Positions 1 through 7,987 of a stretch of 64,000 nucleotides of DNA are shown here, piece by piece (the stretch's first letter is position 1; each line of letters starts with the position of its first letter). Below the pieces are notes generated by a model. It was not told the origin of the DNA. It ran no database searches and was given only the letters and a program-made list of their open reading frames with translations. The DNA lies in contig NZ_CP133480.1 of the NCBI RefSeq assembly GCF_031195445.1, positions 2,224,501 through 2,288,500 on the forward strand, read 5' to 3'. A program made the translations under genes and the position numbers. Source of the stretch: Acuticoccus sp. MNP-M23. GTDB taxonomy: Bacteria > Pseudomonadota > Alphaproteobacteria > Rhizobiales > Amorphaceae.

Positions 1-1892
1 GCGAAGCTGTGGACCCGTTGCTGCTGGAGGCGGCCAGCGTGCGCGGGATCGAAACGCTGCAAGGCGCCATGCCGGTGGCGACCGCGGGCCGGCTCCGGGT
101 TGCCAGCGCCACGTTCAAGACGCCGAACGGGTCGCGGACCCTTGAATGCGATGCGCTGCTGATGGGCGGCGGCTGGACGCCGTCGGTGCATCTGTTCTCC
201 CACACCAAGGGCAGTTTGCGGTGGGATGGTGCGGCCTTCCTGCCGGCGGCCACCAACGAGGCGTGTCATGTGGCGGGCGCCGGCAATGGCGTCTGGGGCA
301 TGGCGGCGGCTTTGGCGGATGGCGCACGGGCCGGCGCCGATGCGGCGGCGGGGGAGGGCTTTGCCGCCAAGCCGCCTGCGTTCCAGGTGGAGAACGATCG
401 TGCGGGGGACGGGATGGCCGTGCCGCCCGCCGGGCCGGGCCGCAAGGCCTTCACCGACTTTCAGAACGACGTGACGGCCAAGGACATCCGTCTTGCGGTG
501 AAGGAGGGGATGCGCTCCATCGAGCATGTCAAGCGCTATACCACCAACGGGATGGCGACGGATCAGGGCAAGTCCAGCAACATCAATGCGCTGCTGATTG
601 CGGCCGACGCGCTGGGCAAGGCCCCGCCGGAGGTGGGGCTCACCACCTTCCGCCCGCCCTATACGCCAACCACTTTCGGCACCATTGCCGGCTACCACCG
701 GGGCGAAGGCTTCGAGGTGATTCGCAAGACGGTGATCGACCCGTGGACGGTCTCCGCTGGTGCGGTATTCGAGCCGGTCGCCCAGTGGCGGCGGGCGCGC
801 TATTTCCCGCGCGGCGACGAAAGCATGGACGCGGCGGTGCGGCGGGAATGCGTGGCCACCCGCGCCTCGCTCGGCATCTTCGATGCGTCGACGCTGGGCA
901 AGATCGAGGTTGTGGGCCGCGATGCGGCGGAGTTCCTCAACAGGCTCTACACCAACCCGCTGCTGAAGCTGGCGCCCGGCCGTTGTCGGTACGCCCTCCT
1001 GCTCGGCGAGGACGGCTTCATCCGCGACGATGGCGTGATCGCCCGCCTTGCGGAGGATCGCTTCCATGTGACCACCACCACCGGCGGGGCGGCAAGGGTC
1101 CTCGCCACCATGGAAGATTACCGGCAGACCGAATGGCCGGACCTCGACGTGTTTCTCACCTCCACGACCGAGCAGTACGCGACCATCGCCCTTAACGGAC
1201 CCAACGCGCGCAAGGTGCTTGCACCGCTGGTGTCCGGCGCCGACATTTCGGCCGCGGCCTTCCCGCACATGGCGGTCACCGAGTGCAAGGTGGCCGGAAT
1301 TGCCGCCCGGCTGTGCCGGATGAGCTTTACCGGCGAGCTTGGCTTTGAGGTGAACGTGCCGGCCCGCCATGGCCTTGCGTTGTGGGACGCGCTGATGGCG
1401 GCGGGCGCTCCCTTCGCCATCACGCCCTACGGGACCGAGGCGATGCACGTGATGCGCGCCGAAAAGGGCTACATCATCATCGGTCAGGATACCGATGGCA
1501 CGGTGACGCCGGACGATGCGGGCCTTGGCTGGGCGCTCGGCCGCAAGAAGGCCGACTTCGTGGGCATGCGCGCGCTCACCCGGCCCGACATGATCGCGCC
1601 CGGACGGCTACAGATGGTGGGCTTGCTGACCGAGGATCCGGCGAAGGTGCTGGAGGAGGGCGCGCAGGTGGTGACGGACCCGTTTGCGCCACTGCCGCTG
1701 CCGATGATCGGGCACGTGACGTCGGCCTATTTCAGCGATGCGCTGGGGCGGTCGATCGCCCTGGCGGTGGTGGCGGATGGCCGCGCCCGCATCGGCAGCA
1801 CGCTGTCGGTGATGACGTGCGACACCATCAGCGATGTCCGCGTGGTGGGCCCGGTGTTCTATGATCCCGAGGGAGTGCGGCTCGATGCTTGA
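1..1892 (+). CDS. soxA: Sarcosine oxidase alpha subunit, C-terminal part (5' end outside window)
   Basis: This is the C-terminal two thirds of the large subunit of heterotetrameric sarcosine oxidase, which oxidises sarcosine to glycine and passes the one-carbon unit to tetrahydrofolate. The frame is open from base 3, so the apparent GTG start at 9 is internal. The first ~110 visible residues are the end of the dinucleotide-binding part (LLMGGGWTPSVHL, then HVAGAGNGVWG). A glycine-cleavage T-protein-like folate-binding domain and its C-terminal barrel follow (GIFDASTLGKIEV, TPYGTEAMHVMRAEKGY). soxG overlaps its end by 8 bp, as expected for soxBDAG order; soxB and soxD should lie just upstream of the window. 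Confidence 0.95.
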   Translation, partial: EAVDPLLLEAASVRGIETLQGAMPVATAGRLRVASATFKTPNGSRTLECDALLMGGGWTPSVHLFSHTKGSLRWDGAAFLPAATNEACHVAGAGNGVWGMAAALADGARAGADAAAGEGFAAKPPAFQVENDRAGDGMAVPPAGPGRKAFTDFQNDVTAKDIRLAVKEGMRSIEHVKRYTTNGMATDQGKSSNINALLIAADALGKAPPEVGLTTFRPPYTPTTFGTIAGYHRGEGFEVIRKTVIDPWTVSAGAVFEPVAQWRRARYFPRGDESMDAAVRRECVATRASLGIFDASTLGKIEVVGRDAAEFLNRLYTNPLLKLAPGRCRYALLLGEDGFIRDDGVIARLAEDRFHVTTTTGGAARVLATMEDYRQTEWPDLDVFLTSTTEQYATIALNGPNARKVLAPLVSGADISAAAFPHMAVTECKVAGIAARLCRMSFTGELGFEVNVPARHGLALWDALMAAGAPFAITPYGTEAMHVMRAEKGYIIIGQDTDGTVTPDDAGLGWALGRKKADFVGMRALTRPDMIAPGRLQMVGLLTEDPAKVLEEGAQVVTDPFAPLPLPMIGHVTSAYFSDALGRSIALAVVADGRARIGSTLSVMTCDTISDVRVVGPVFYDPEGVRLDA

Positions 1893-2367
1893 TCGCGTAT
1901 TGCCCGTTGCCATTCATGATCTGCCGGCCGGAACGCGGTTCAGCCTACGCACGGCGGAGCCTGCCTCCTGTGCCGGCACATTGCCGCTGCCCCGGCGCAT
2001 TGGAGAAGTCGGCGAAGCGGAAGGCTACACCGTGTTCTGCCTGGGGCCGGATGAGTGGATGCTCATCGGCGCCGGCGAAGCCGCAGCGCCGGCAGCACCC
2101 GGCTGCGCGGTGATCGACATTTCGGACCGGGAGGTGGCGTTTGCGCTGTCCGGGTCCGGCGTGATGGACGCGGTGGCCGCCGGATGCCCGCGCGACTTGC
2201 GGCGGTTTGCGCCCGGCACTGCGGTGCGCACGCTTTATGCCGGGGTCGATGTGATCGTGTGGCGCCAGGCGGCGGACCGGTTCGAGATCCACGTCTGGCG
2301 CTCGTTTGCACCCTTCGTGCGCCACCGTCTGGAAACGGTGGCGCGGGAGCTTGCGCTCGGCCTCTGA
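1885..2367 (+). CDS. soxG: Sarcosine oxidase gamma subunit
   Basis: 160-residue small subunit of heterotetrameric sarcosine oxidase. It overlaps the soxA stop by 8 bp, which implies translational coupling. The ATG at 1885 was chosen because the longer reading frame upstream lies inside soxA. The fold is T-protein-like: GPDEWMLIG near the N-terminus, then VIDISDREVAFALSG and a C-terminal FEIHVWRSFAPFVRHRLE. This WRSFA-type ending is typical of SoxG. The gene stops 3 bp before the end of the converging DUF4139 gene, so the sox operon has no room for a separate terminator. Confidence 0.92.
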   Translation: MLDRVLPVAIHDLPAGTRFSLRTAEPASCAGTLPLPRRIGEVGEAEGYTVFCLGPDEWMLIGAGEAAAPAAPGCAVIDISDREVAFALSGSGVMDAVAAGCPRDLRRFAPGTAVRTLYAGVDVIVWRQAADRFEIHVWRSFAPFVRHRLETVARELALGL

Positions 2368-2370
2368 GGC

Positions 2371-4335
2371 TCAGGGGTTCCGCAGGGCGCGTTCTGCCTC
2401 GAGCCGTTCGCGGCGGAGGTCTCGCGTGGTGCCGAGCATCGCGTCAATCTCCTCGGTCCGCCCGATGATCCGCTCGCGCACCCTTGCCCCCTCCGGCGTT
2501 GCCGCGTCGATGGCCTCGAGATTGTCGCGGTCGGCAGCGACGGCCTGCCGGAGGTCCGCAATGTCGGCCTCCAGCGTCTGCAGCCGCCGGTCGATCTCGG
2601 CAATCCGTGCGCTGGCTGCGGCAAGGCTGCGCAGCTGCGCGGCAGTTTCTTCATCAACCGCGCCGCCGACGCTGAGCACTTCCTCGATGACGTAAGTGGG
2701 AATGTTGCTGACCATGTACTGCTCGAGGATCGGGCGGACGGCGGTGACGTCGATCCGCGTCGCGCCCATCTCAAGCGTGGCGCGGACGCGGTAGAGACTT
2801 TCGCTCACCTTGATGACGTCCACCCGGGCATTGCTCTCGACGGTCACGGTTTCGTTGCCGTTCACCGGGACGTCTGTCACCAGGGTGACCGGCTCTGCCG
2901 CCTCAAGGGCCAGAACGATCTGGCGGGACGCATCCCGGCGCACGCGGAGCGAACCATCTGCAATCCGGGCACTGGTGAGCGTCTGCCTGCGGTTCTGGTT
3001 CAGCCGCGCGTTGACATCGGCCGAGCGGGCGAACGGCAGGATGGTGCGCTCGCCGGAATCGGCGCCGCCGAAGCGCGCATCGCCCACAAAGCCGTTCTGG
3101 TCGTAAACGGCAATGAGGCCGCCGGGCACGGTGGCATCTTCCGCAAAGGCAATGTCCAGCGCATCCATGGGGGTCACATCGTCGGGGGAGGCGATGTAGA
3201 CGATCCGCTCGGCATCCTGCGACCCATCGAGAAACGGCACGTTGAGCGTGCGGCCTGCGGCAAGGTCAATGGCGCCCGCAACGGGGAAGATGGTCGCCGC
3301 GCTGCTGGCCACAGCAGGGCCGCCGGTGACGAGGTCGGCCTGCTTGGCGAACGCCGGGGCCGCCGCCGCGGCGATCCCGCCGAACGCACGCGAACGGCCG
3401 GCCTCCATCATCACCGGCGCAGGCGCGTCGGCCATCTCCTGCTCGACCACGTCGACCTCTGCGGTCCGCCCCACCTCGAACGGGGCATCGGGCCGCACGG
3501 TGCGCAGCGGCGAATAGACGTCCTGCCGGTAGGCGACGGGGGTGCCAACGGCGAGGCGCAGGTCGATGTCGTTCCAGTCGAGCCCGGTGGTGTTTTCCAG
3601 CGTTGCCCACCCCTGCAGCGCAACGTCGTCGCTTTCGCCCAGAATGGCGCGGTAGGACGGGCGCCACACGGTTGTCGGCACCACAAAGTTGAAGCCGGCG
3701 GTGCCTTCACCGTCGAGGCGGACAACCAGTTCGCGCCGCCCGTCGTCGACGCTGGCCTGCAAAGCGGGGACGACGCCGGACACGCGGTCCGACACCGCAC
3801 CGCCCTCGATGGCAAGCGGCTTCTCGGTTTCGAACGTGGCGTAGGAGACGCTGCCGTTCTCGGTGGCAACCGCAATGCGCAGGGCAGGGCGGTTGCCCTC
3901 CTTCTCGCCGCCATCAAGCGTCACGAAGGCGAAGGCGAGGAGCTGGCCGGCAAGCTGGGTGGCGCCGCCTTTGATCGCAACGGTCTGCCCGATGAGCGAT
4001 TGCAGGATGGTCGCGGGATCGGCAAGGTCGCCGTTAAGGAGCCGGCCGGTGACGGAACGCTCGCCGACCGATTCGGCCGCCTCCAGGTCTATGGAGCGCA
4101 CCGCGGTGTCGCCGGTGACGACAAAGGTGCGCAAAACGTCGGCGACCAGCGCCCGCTCGATGGCAAGGCTCATGGTGTCGGACGGTGCGTCCATCACCCC
4201 CTCCACCGCGGCAAGGCCGCCGGTGGCAAGGGTGACGCGGGTGACATGGGCGTTGGCGGCCTCGGCTGCGGCGGGCGCGCCGACAAGGGCGACGCCAGCG
4301 AGGGCGAGGGCGACAAGGGCCGTCTTGGCGGGCAT
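2371..4335 (-). CDS. Exported DUF4139 (mucoidy-inhibitor-A-like) protein
   Basis: About 654 residues. I chose the ATG at 4335 over an upstream start at 4404 because it is preceded by AAAGGA at good spacing and begins a clear signal peptide (MPAKTALVALALAGVAL, cleavage near APAAAEA). The middle and C-terminal part match the DUF4139 layout, including VPTTVWRPSYRAIL and LENTTGLDWNDIDL. A coiled coil rich in Arg, Glu and Leu occupies roughly the last 90 residues. In most family members the coiled coil lies nearer the N-terminus, so its terminal position here is mildly unusual. Function in the family is unknown; periplasmic location is inferred from the signal peptide. Confidence 0.8.
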   Translation of the reverse strand: MPAKTALVALALAGVALVGAPAAAEAANAHVTRVTLATGGLAAVEGVMDAPSDTMSLAIERALVADVLRTFVVTGDTAVRSIDLEAAESVGERSVTGRLLNGDLADPATILQSLIGQTVAIKGGATQLAGQLLAFAFVTLDGGEKEGNRPALRIAVATENGSVSYATFETEKPLAIEGGAVSDRVSGVVPALQASVDDGRRELVVRLDGEGTAGFNFVVPTTVWRPSYRAILGESDDVALQGWATLENTTGLDWNDIDLRLAVGTPVAYRQDVYSPLRTVRPDAPFEVGRTAEVDVVEQEMADAPAPVMMEAGRSRAFGGIAAAAAPAFAKQADLVTGGPAVASSAATIFPVAGAIDLAAGRTLNVPFLDGSQDAERIVYIASPDDVTPMDALDIAFAEDATVPGGLIAVYDQNGFVGDARFGGADSGERTILPFARSADVNARLNQNRRQTLTSARIADGSLRVRRDASRQIVLALEAAEPVTLVTDVPVNGNETVTVESNARVDVIKVSESLYRVRATLEMGATRIDVTAVRPILEQYMVSNIPTYVIEEVLSVGGAVDEETAAQLRSLAAASARIAEIDRRLQTLEADIADLRQAVAADRDNLEAIDAATPEGARVRERIIGRTEEIDAMLGTTRDLRRERLEAERALRNP

Positions 4336-4541
4336 ATCGGCTGTCCTTTCCGATCGGGATCGGGCTTGGATTGCTGGCTGAGCGTCAGATAAGGCGCTCG
4401 ACAAGTTTAGCGCACTTCATCGCAGCAGATATCTTTACCGGGGCTGAATTCGCCGGAATCGCAAGCGCGCCATTGCAAGCGCGCCGCGGCACTGACGCAG
4501 GCAGATATTGACAGCCCGCCGCGATCGCGCAGTCTTTCGCA

Positions 4542-4907
4542 ATGGCCGATGATCTGACCGCTGTCTTTCAGGCGCTCCGTCCGCTTTACAGCGCGCATGC
4601 CGCGCGCTGCGTCGTCACCGCCGATGAGCCGGGCCGATATTATCTCTCCGTCCACAAGGTTCGGGAGAAAGACGGCTACCGCATGAGCGTCGGCGGGGTC
4701 GAAATCAAGAAAGCCTACGTCTCGGCCCATTTGATGCCGGTCTACGTGCACCCGGAGATGCTGGGCGGGCTGAGCCCGGCGCTGCGCAAACGGATGCAGG
4801 GGAAGTCCTGCTTCAACTTCCGCACCCCCGATCCCGGCCTTTTCGAGGAGCTCGGCCAGCTGGTGGACGCCGGGATCGACCGTTTCGCCGCTGATGGCTG
4901 GCTGTAA
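4542..4907 (+). CDS. Small conserved protein of unknown function
   Basis: 121 residues, no signal peptide or membrane segment. It has a distinctive central block (VSAHLMPVYVHPEML, then SPALRKRMQGKSCFNF) that I recall as conserved across unrelated bacteria in uncharacterised proteins resembling DUF1801. I cannot assign a function. No strong ribosome binding site precedes the ATG. Upstream, GCAAGCGCGCC occurs twice (4461-4471 and 4475-4485) and GCAGATAT twice (4425-4432 and 4501-4508), possibly part of the promoter. The gene ends about 50 bp before the serC leader RNA. Confidence 0.6.
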   Translation: MADDLTAVFQALRPLYSAHAARCVVTADEPGRYYLSVHKVREKDGYRMSVGGVEIKKAYVSAHLMPVYVHPEMLGGLSPALRKRMQGKSCFNFRTPDPGLFEELGQLVDAGIDRFAADGWL

Positions 4908-4956
4908 GGCGAATCCGGCGAGAGGGCTTGCCGCGGCCACCGGACAGGCGTAGACG

Positions 4957-5008
4957 CGGCGGTGGGACACCCCTCCCCAACGAGGGGCGCCTATCTGAAA
5001 GGATAGCC
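4957..5008 (+). promoter_or_regulatory. serC-motif leader RNA (alphaproteobacterial cis-regulatory candidate)
   Basis: Two stacked hairpins sit directly before serC. The first pairs CCCCTC (4970-4975) with GAGGGG (4982-4987). The second pairs CTATC (4991-4995) with GATAG (5002-5006) around TGAAAG, placing the Shine-Dalgarno AAAGGA (4998-5003) partly inside the stem. A third small stem, GGTG-GGA-CACC (4961-4971), overlaps the first and may be an alternative pairing. Position, the GGGACACC segment and the RBS hairpin agree with the serC RNA motif described upstream of serC in Alphaproteobacteria. The regulatory signal is unknown; translation control of serine synthesis is inferred. Confidence 0.75.
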
Positions 5009-5012
5009 ACAG

Positions 5013-6182
5013 ATGGCAAATACCACGATGCCTGGCCGCCGGCCGGGCAACCCCTGCTTTTCGTCCGGCCCGTGCGCAAAGCGCCCCGGATGGACCCCCG
5101 ACGCGCTGGCCGATGCCGCGCTCGGCCGCTCCCACCGCGCCAAGATCGGCAAGGCCAAGCTCGCCGCCGTGATCGACAAGACCCGGGCCCTGCTCGGCGT
5201 CCCCGCTGACTATCGCATCGGCATCGTGCCGGCGTCCGACACCGGCGCCGTCGAGATGGCGATGTGGTCGATGCTCGGCGCCCGCCCCGTCACGCTGCTG
5301 GCGTGGGAATCCTTCGGCGAAGGCTGGGTGACGGACGCCGTCAAGCAGCTCAAGCTCGACGCCAAGGTCATGAAGGCCCCCTACGGCCAGCTCCCTGATC
5401 TTGCCGCCGTCGACTTCAACACCGACGTGGTGTTCACCTGGAACGGCACCACCTCCGGCGTCCGCGTCCCCAACGGCGACTTCATCCCGGCGGACCGCGA
5501 GGGGCTGACCATCTGCGACGCCACCTCCGCGGTGTTCGCGCAGGCGCTCCCGTGGGACAAGCTCGATGTGGTGACCTTCTCCTGGCAGAAGGTGCTGGGC
5601 AGCGAGGCTGCGCACGGGATGCTGATCCTGTCGCCCCGCGCCGTCGAGCGGCTGGAGAACTACACGCCGCCCTGGCCGCTCCCCAAGCTCTTCCGCATGA
5701 CGAAGGGCGGCAAGCTCAACGAGGGCATCTTCAAGGGCGAGACGATCAACACGCCCTCGATGCTGGCCGTTGAAGACTGCCTCGACGCGCTGAACTGGGC
5801 CGAAAGCCTGCCGAATACGCTGGCCGATCGTGCAGACGCCAACCTCAAGGTGCTGGCCGATTGGGTGGCGAAGACCGACTGGGTGGATTTCCTGGCTGAA
5901 AAGCCGGAGACGCGCTCCAACACCTCCGTCTGCCTGAAGATCGTCGATCCCGCCGTGGCAAGCGCGCCGGAGGCCGAGCAGGCCGCCTTCGCCAAGGCGC
6001 TCGCCGCTGCGGTGGAGAAGGAAGGCGTCGGCCTCGACATCGGCTCCTACCGCGATGCGCCTGCCGGCCTTCGCATCTGGGCCGGCAGCACGGTGGAGGC
6101 GGACGATCTCGCCATCCTCACCGAGTGGCTGGACTGGGCGTTCGCGAACGCCGCCAAGCCGGTCGCCCAAGCCGCCGAATAA
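5013..6182 (+). CDS. serC: Phosphoserine aminotransferase
   Basis: PLP enzyme converting 3-phosphohydroxypyruvate and glutamate to 3-phosphoserine and 2-oxoglutarate, the second step of serine synthesis. 389 residues, of the form found in Alphaproteobacteria and methanogens rather than the enterobacterial one. The N-terminal [14 protein letters not shown] is the phosphate-binding entry. K193 in [15 protein letters not shown] is the likely Schiff-base lysine, and D169 in TICDATSA should contact the pyridine nitrogen. The start at 5013 follows AAAGGA located in the leader-RNA hairpin. serA follows 87 bp later with a terminator between them. Confidence 0.95.
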   Translation: MANTTMPGRRPGNPCFSSGPCAKRPGWTPDALADAALGRSHRAKIGKAKLAAVIDKTRALLGVPADYRIGIVPASDTGAVEMAMWSMLGARPVTLLAWESFGEGWVTDAVKQLKLDAKVMKAPYGQLPDLAAVDFNTDVVFTWNGTTSGVRVPNGDFIPADREGLTICDATSAVFAQALPWDKLDVVTFSWQKVLGSEAAHGMLILSPRAVERLENYTPPWPLPKLFRMTKGGKLNEGIFKGETINTPSMLAVEDCLDALNWAESLPNTLADRADANLKVLADWVAKTDWVDFLAEKPETRSNTSVCLKIVDPAVASAPEAEQAAFAKALAAAVEKEGVGLDIGSYRDAPAGLRIWAGSTVEADDLAILTEWLDWAFANAAKPVAQAAE

Positions 6183-6188
6183 TCCCCC

Positions 6189-6216
6189 GGCCGCCCCGCG
6201 CGGCGGCCGCCTTTTT
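6189..6216 (+). terminator. Intrinsic terminator or attenuator between serC and serA
   Basis: GGCCGCC (6189-6195) pairs with GGCGGCC (6202-6208) and is followed by GCC and five T (6212-6216). Inside an otherwise co-directional pair it could reduce serA relative to serC transcription or separate them. Confidence 0.75.
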
Positions 6217-6269
6217 CAACTCCTGTCGCCGCCGGGCTGGCCAGGCCGCCCGCGCGCTCGAGAACACAC

Positions 6270-7895
6270 ATGCAGCAAATGGCCCCCAAGACCGAGACCA
6301 CCGCGAAAACCCGCCCCGTGGTCCTCATCTCCGACAAGCTCTCCACCGCCGCCGTCGCGATCTTTGAAGAGCGCGGCGTGGAAGTCCGCTACGAGCCGGA
6401 CCTCGGCAAGGACAAGGACGCCCTCCTCGAAGCCGTGAAGGACATCGACGGCCTCGCGATCCGCTCCGCGACGAAAGTGACCGAGAAGGTTCTGGAAGCG
6501 GCGAAAAACCTGAAGGTGATCGGCCGCGCCGGCATCGGCGTCGACAACGTCGACATTCCGGCCGCCTCCCGCGCCGGCGTGATCGTCATGAACACGCCGT
6601 TCGGCAACTCCATCACCACCGCCGAGCACGCGGTTGCGATGATGTTCGCCGTCTCCCGCCAGATTGCGGCGGCGGATGCCTCCACCCAGGCCGGCAAGTG
6701 GGAGAAGAACCGCTTCATGGGCCGCGAGCTGACCGGCAAGACGCTGGGCATCATCGGCTGCGGCAACATCGGCTCCATCGTCGCCTCCCGCGCGCAGGGC
6801 CTGAAGATGCGGGTTATCGCGTTCGACCCGTTCCTGACCGCAGAGCGCGCGCAGGAAATCGGCGTCGAGAAGGTGGAGCTGGACGAACTCTTCCCCCGCG
6901 CCGACGTCATCACCCTTCACACCCCGCTGACCGAGAAGACCAAGAACGTCGTCTCCCGCGAAGCCATCGGCGCCATGAAGAAGGGCGCGATGCTGATCAA
7001 CTGCGCCCGCGGCGGCCTGGTCGACGAGCAGGCGTTGCGCGAGGCGCTGGACTCGGGCCATCTCGGCGGCGCCGGCATCGACGTGTTTGCCGAGGAGCCG
7101 GCCAAGGAGAACGTCCTCTTCGGCGCGCCCAACCTCGTCTGCACGCCGCACCTTGGTGCTGCCACCACCGAAGCGCAGGAGAATGTCGCGCTTCAGGTGG
7201 CCGAGCAGATGGCCGATTATCTGGTGCGCGGCGCGGTCTCCAATGCGCTCAACATGCCCTCGATCACGGCTGAGGAAGCCCCGATCCTGACGCCTTACGT
7301 CACGCTGGCAGAGCAGCTCGGCTCGTTCGCCGGCCAGCTCACCGAGACCGGGATCACCGGCGTGCGGATCGAGTATGAAGGCGAAGTCGCCGAGCTGAAC
7401 CTCAAGGCACTGACGGCAGCTGCGGTAACGGGCCTGATGCGCCCGCTGTTGCAGGACGTGAACATGGTGTCCGCGCCCACCATCGCGCGCGACCGCGGCA
7501 TCCAGGTGGAAGAAGTGCGCCGTGGCCAGCAGGGCGCATACGAAAACTACATCCGCCTCACGGTCATGACCGAGCGGCAGGAGCGGTCCGTCGCCGGCAC
7601 GGTGTTTGCCGATGGCAAGCCGCGCATCATCCAGGTGAAGGGCATCAACCTGGAATCCGATTTCGCGCCGCACATGCTGTACGTGACCAACCAGGACAAG
7701 CCGGGCTTCATCGGCGGCATCGGCACGCTCTTGGGCGAAGCCGGCGTCAACATCGCCAACTTCACCCTTGGCCGGCGCGAGCAGGGCGGCGAGGCGCTTT
7801 GCATCATCGAGATCGACAGCAAGGCAACGCCCGAGCTTCTGGCAAAGATCGAAAAGCTGCCGCAGGTCACGCAGGCCAAGTCGCTCGATTTCTGA
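6270..7895 (+). CDS. serA: D-3-phosphoglycerate dehydrogenase, long form with ACT domain
   Basis: First enzyme of serine synthesis: NAD-dependent oxidation of 3-phosphoglycerate. 541 residues, the long form. Order: substrate-binding domain (VIGRAGIGVDNVD), Rossmann domain (GIIGCGNIGS), catalytic Arg in NCARGGLVDE and His in CTPHLGAATTE, an intervening domain, and a C-terminal ACT domain (NQDKPGFIGGIGTLL) that in the family binds serine for feedback inhibition. The start may be 6270 or 6279; neither has a strong Shine-Dalgarno. A strong bidirectional terminator closes the operon. Confidence 0.96.
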   Translation: MQQMAPKTETTAKTRPVVLISDKLSTAAVAIFEERGVEVRYEPDLGKDKDALLEAVKDIDGLAIRSATKVTEKVLEAAKNLKVIGRAGIGVDNVDIPAASRAGVIVMNTPFGNSITTAEHAVAMMFAVSRQIAAADASTQAGKWEKNRFMGRELTGKTLGIIGCGNIGSIVASRAQGLKMRVIAFDPFLTAERAQEIGVEKVELDELFPRADVITLHTPLTEKTKNVVSREAIGAMKKGAMLINCARGGLVDEQALREALDSGHLGGAGIDVFAEEPAKENVLFGAPNLVCTPHLGAATTEAQENVALQVAEQMADYLVRGAVSNALNMPSITAEEAPILTPYVTLAEQLGSFAGQLTETGITGVRIEYEGEVAELNLKALTAAAVTGLMRPLLQDVNMVSAPTIARDRGIQVEEVRRGQQGAYENYIRLTVMTERQERSVAGTVFADGKPRIIQVKGINLESDFAPHMLYVTNQDKPGFIGGIGTLLGEAGVNIANFTLGRREQGGEALCIIEIDSKATPELLAKIEKLPQVTQAKSLDF

Positions 7896-7940
7896 GCGCC
7901 TCGCGGCGGGCGTGCCCCGCCGCCACTCCGGCGATGCCAT

Positions 7941-7969
7941 AAAAAAAGCCGGCCCCGAGGCCGGCTTTT
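7941..7969. terminator. Bidirectional intrinsic terminator
   Basis: GCCGGCC (7948-7954) pairs with GGCCGGC (7959-7965), flanked by seven A on the left and four T on the right. It serves serA on the plus strand and the convergent coiled-coil gene on the minus strand. Confidence 0.9.
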
Positions 7970-7987
7970 CCGTGTCTGGTGCGGTGA

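Noticed and set aside
4407-6170. Long minus-strand frame of 587 codons
   Set aside because: It is antisense to serC and the 4542 gene, has no recognisable domain and unnatural Arg/Gly/His-rich composition.
6216-7940. Minus-strand frame of 574 codons opposite serA
   Set aside because: A high-GC shadow of serA; the serA reading is unambiguous.
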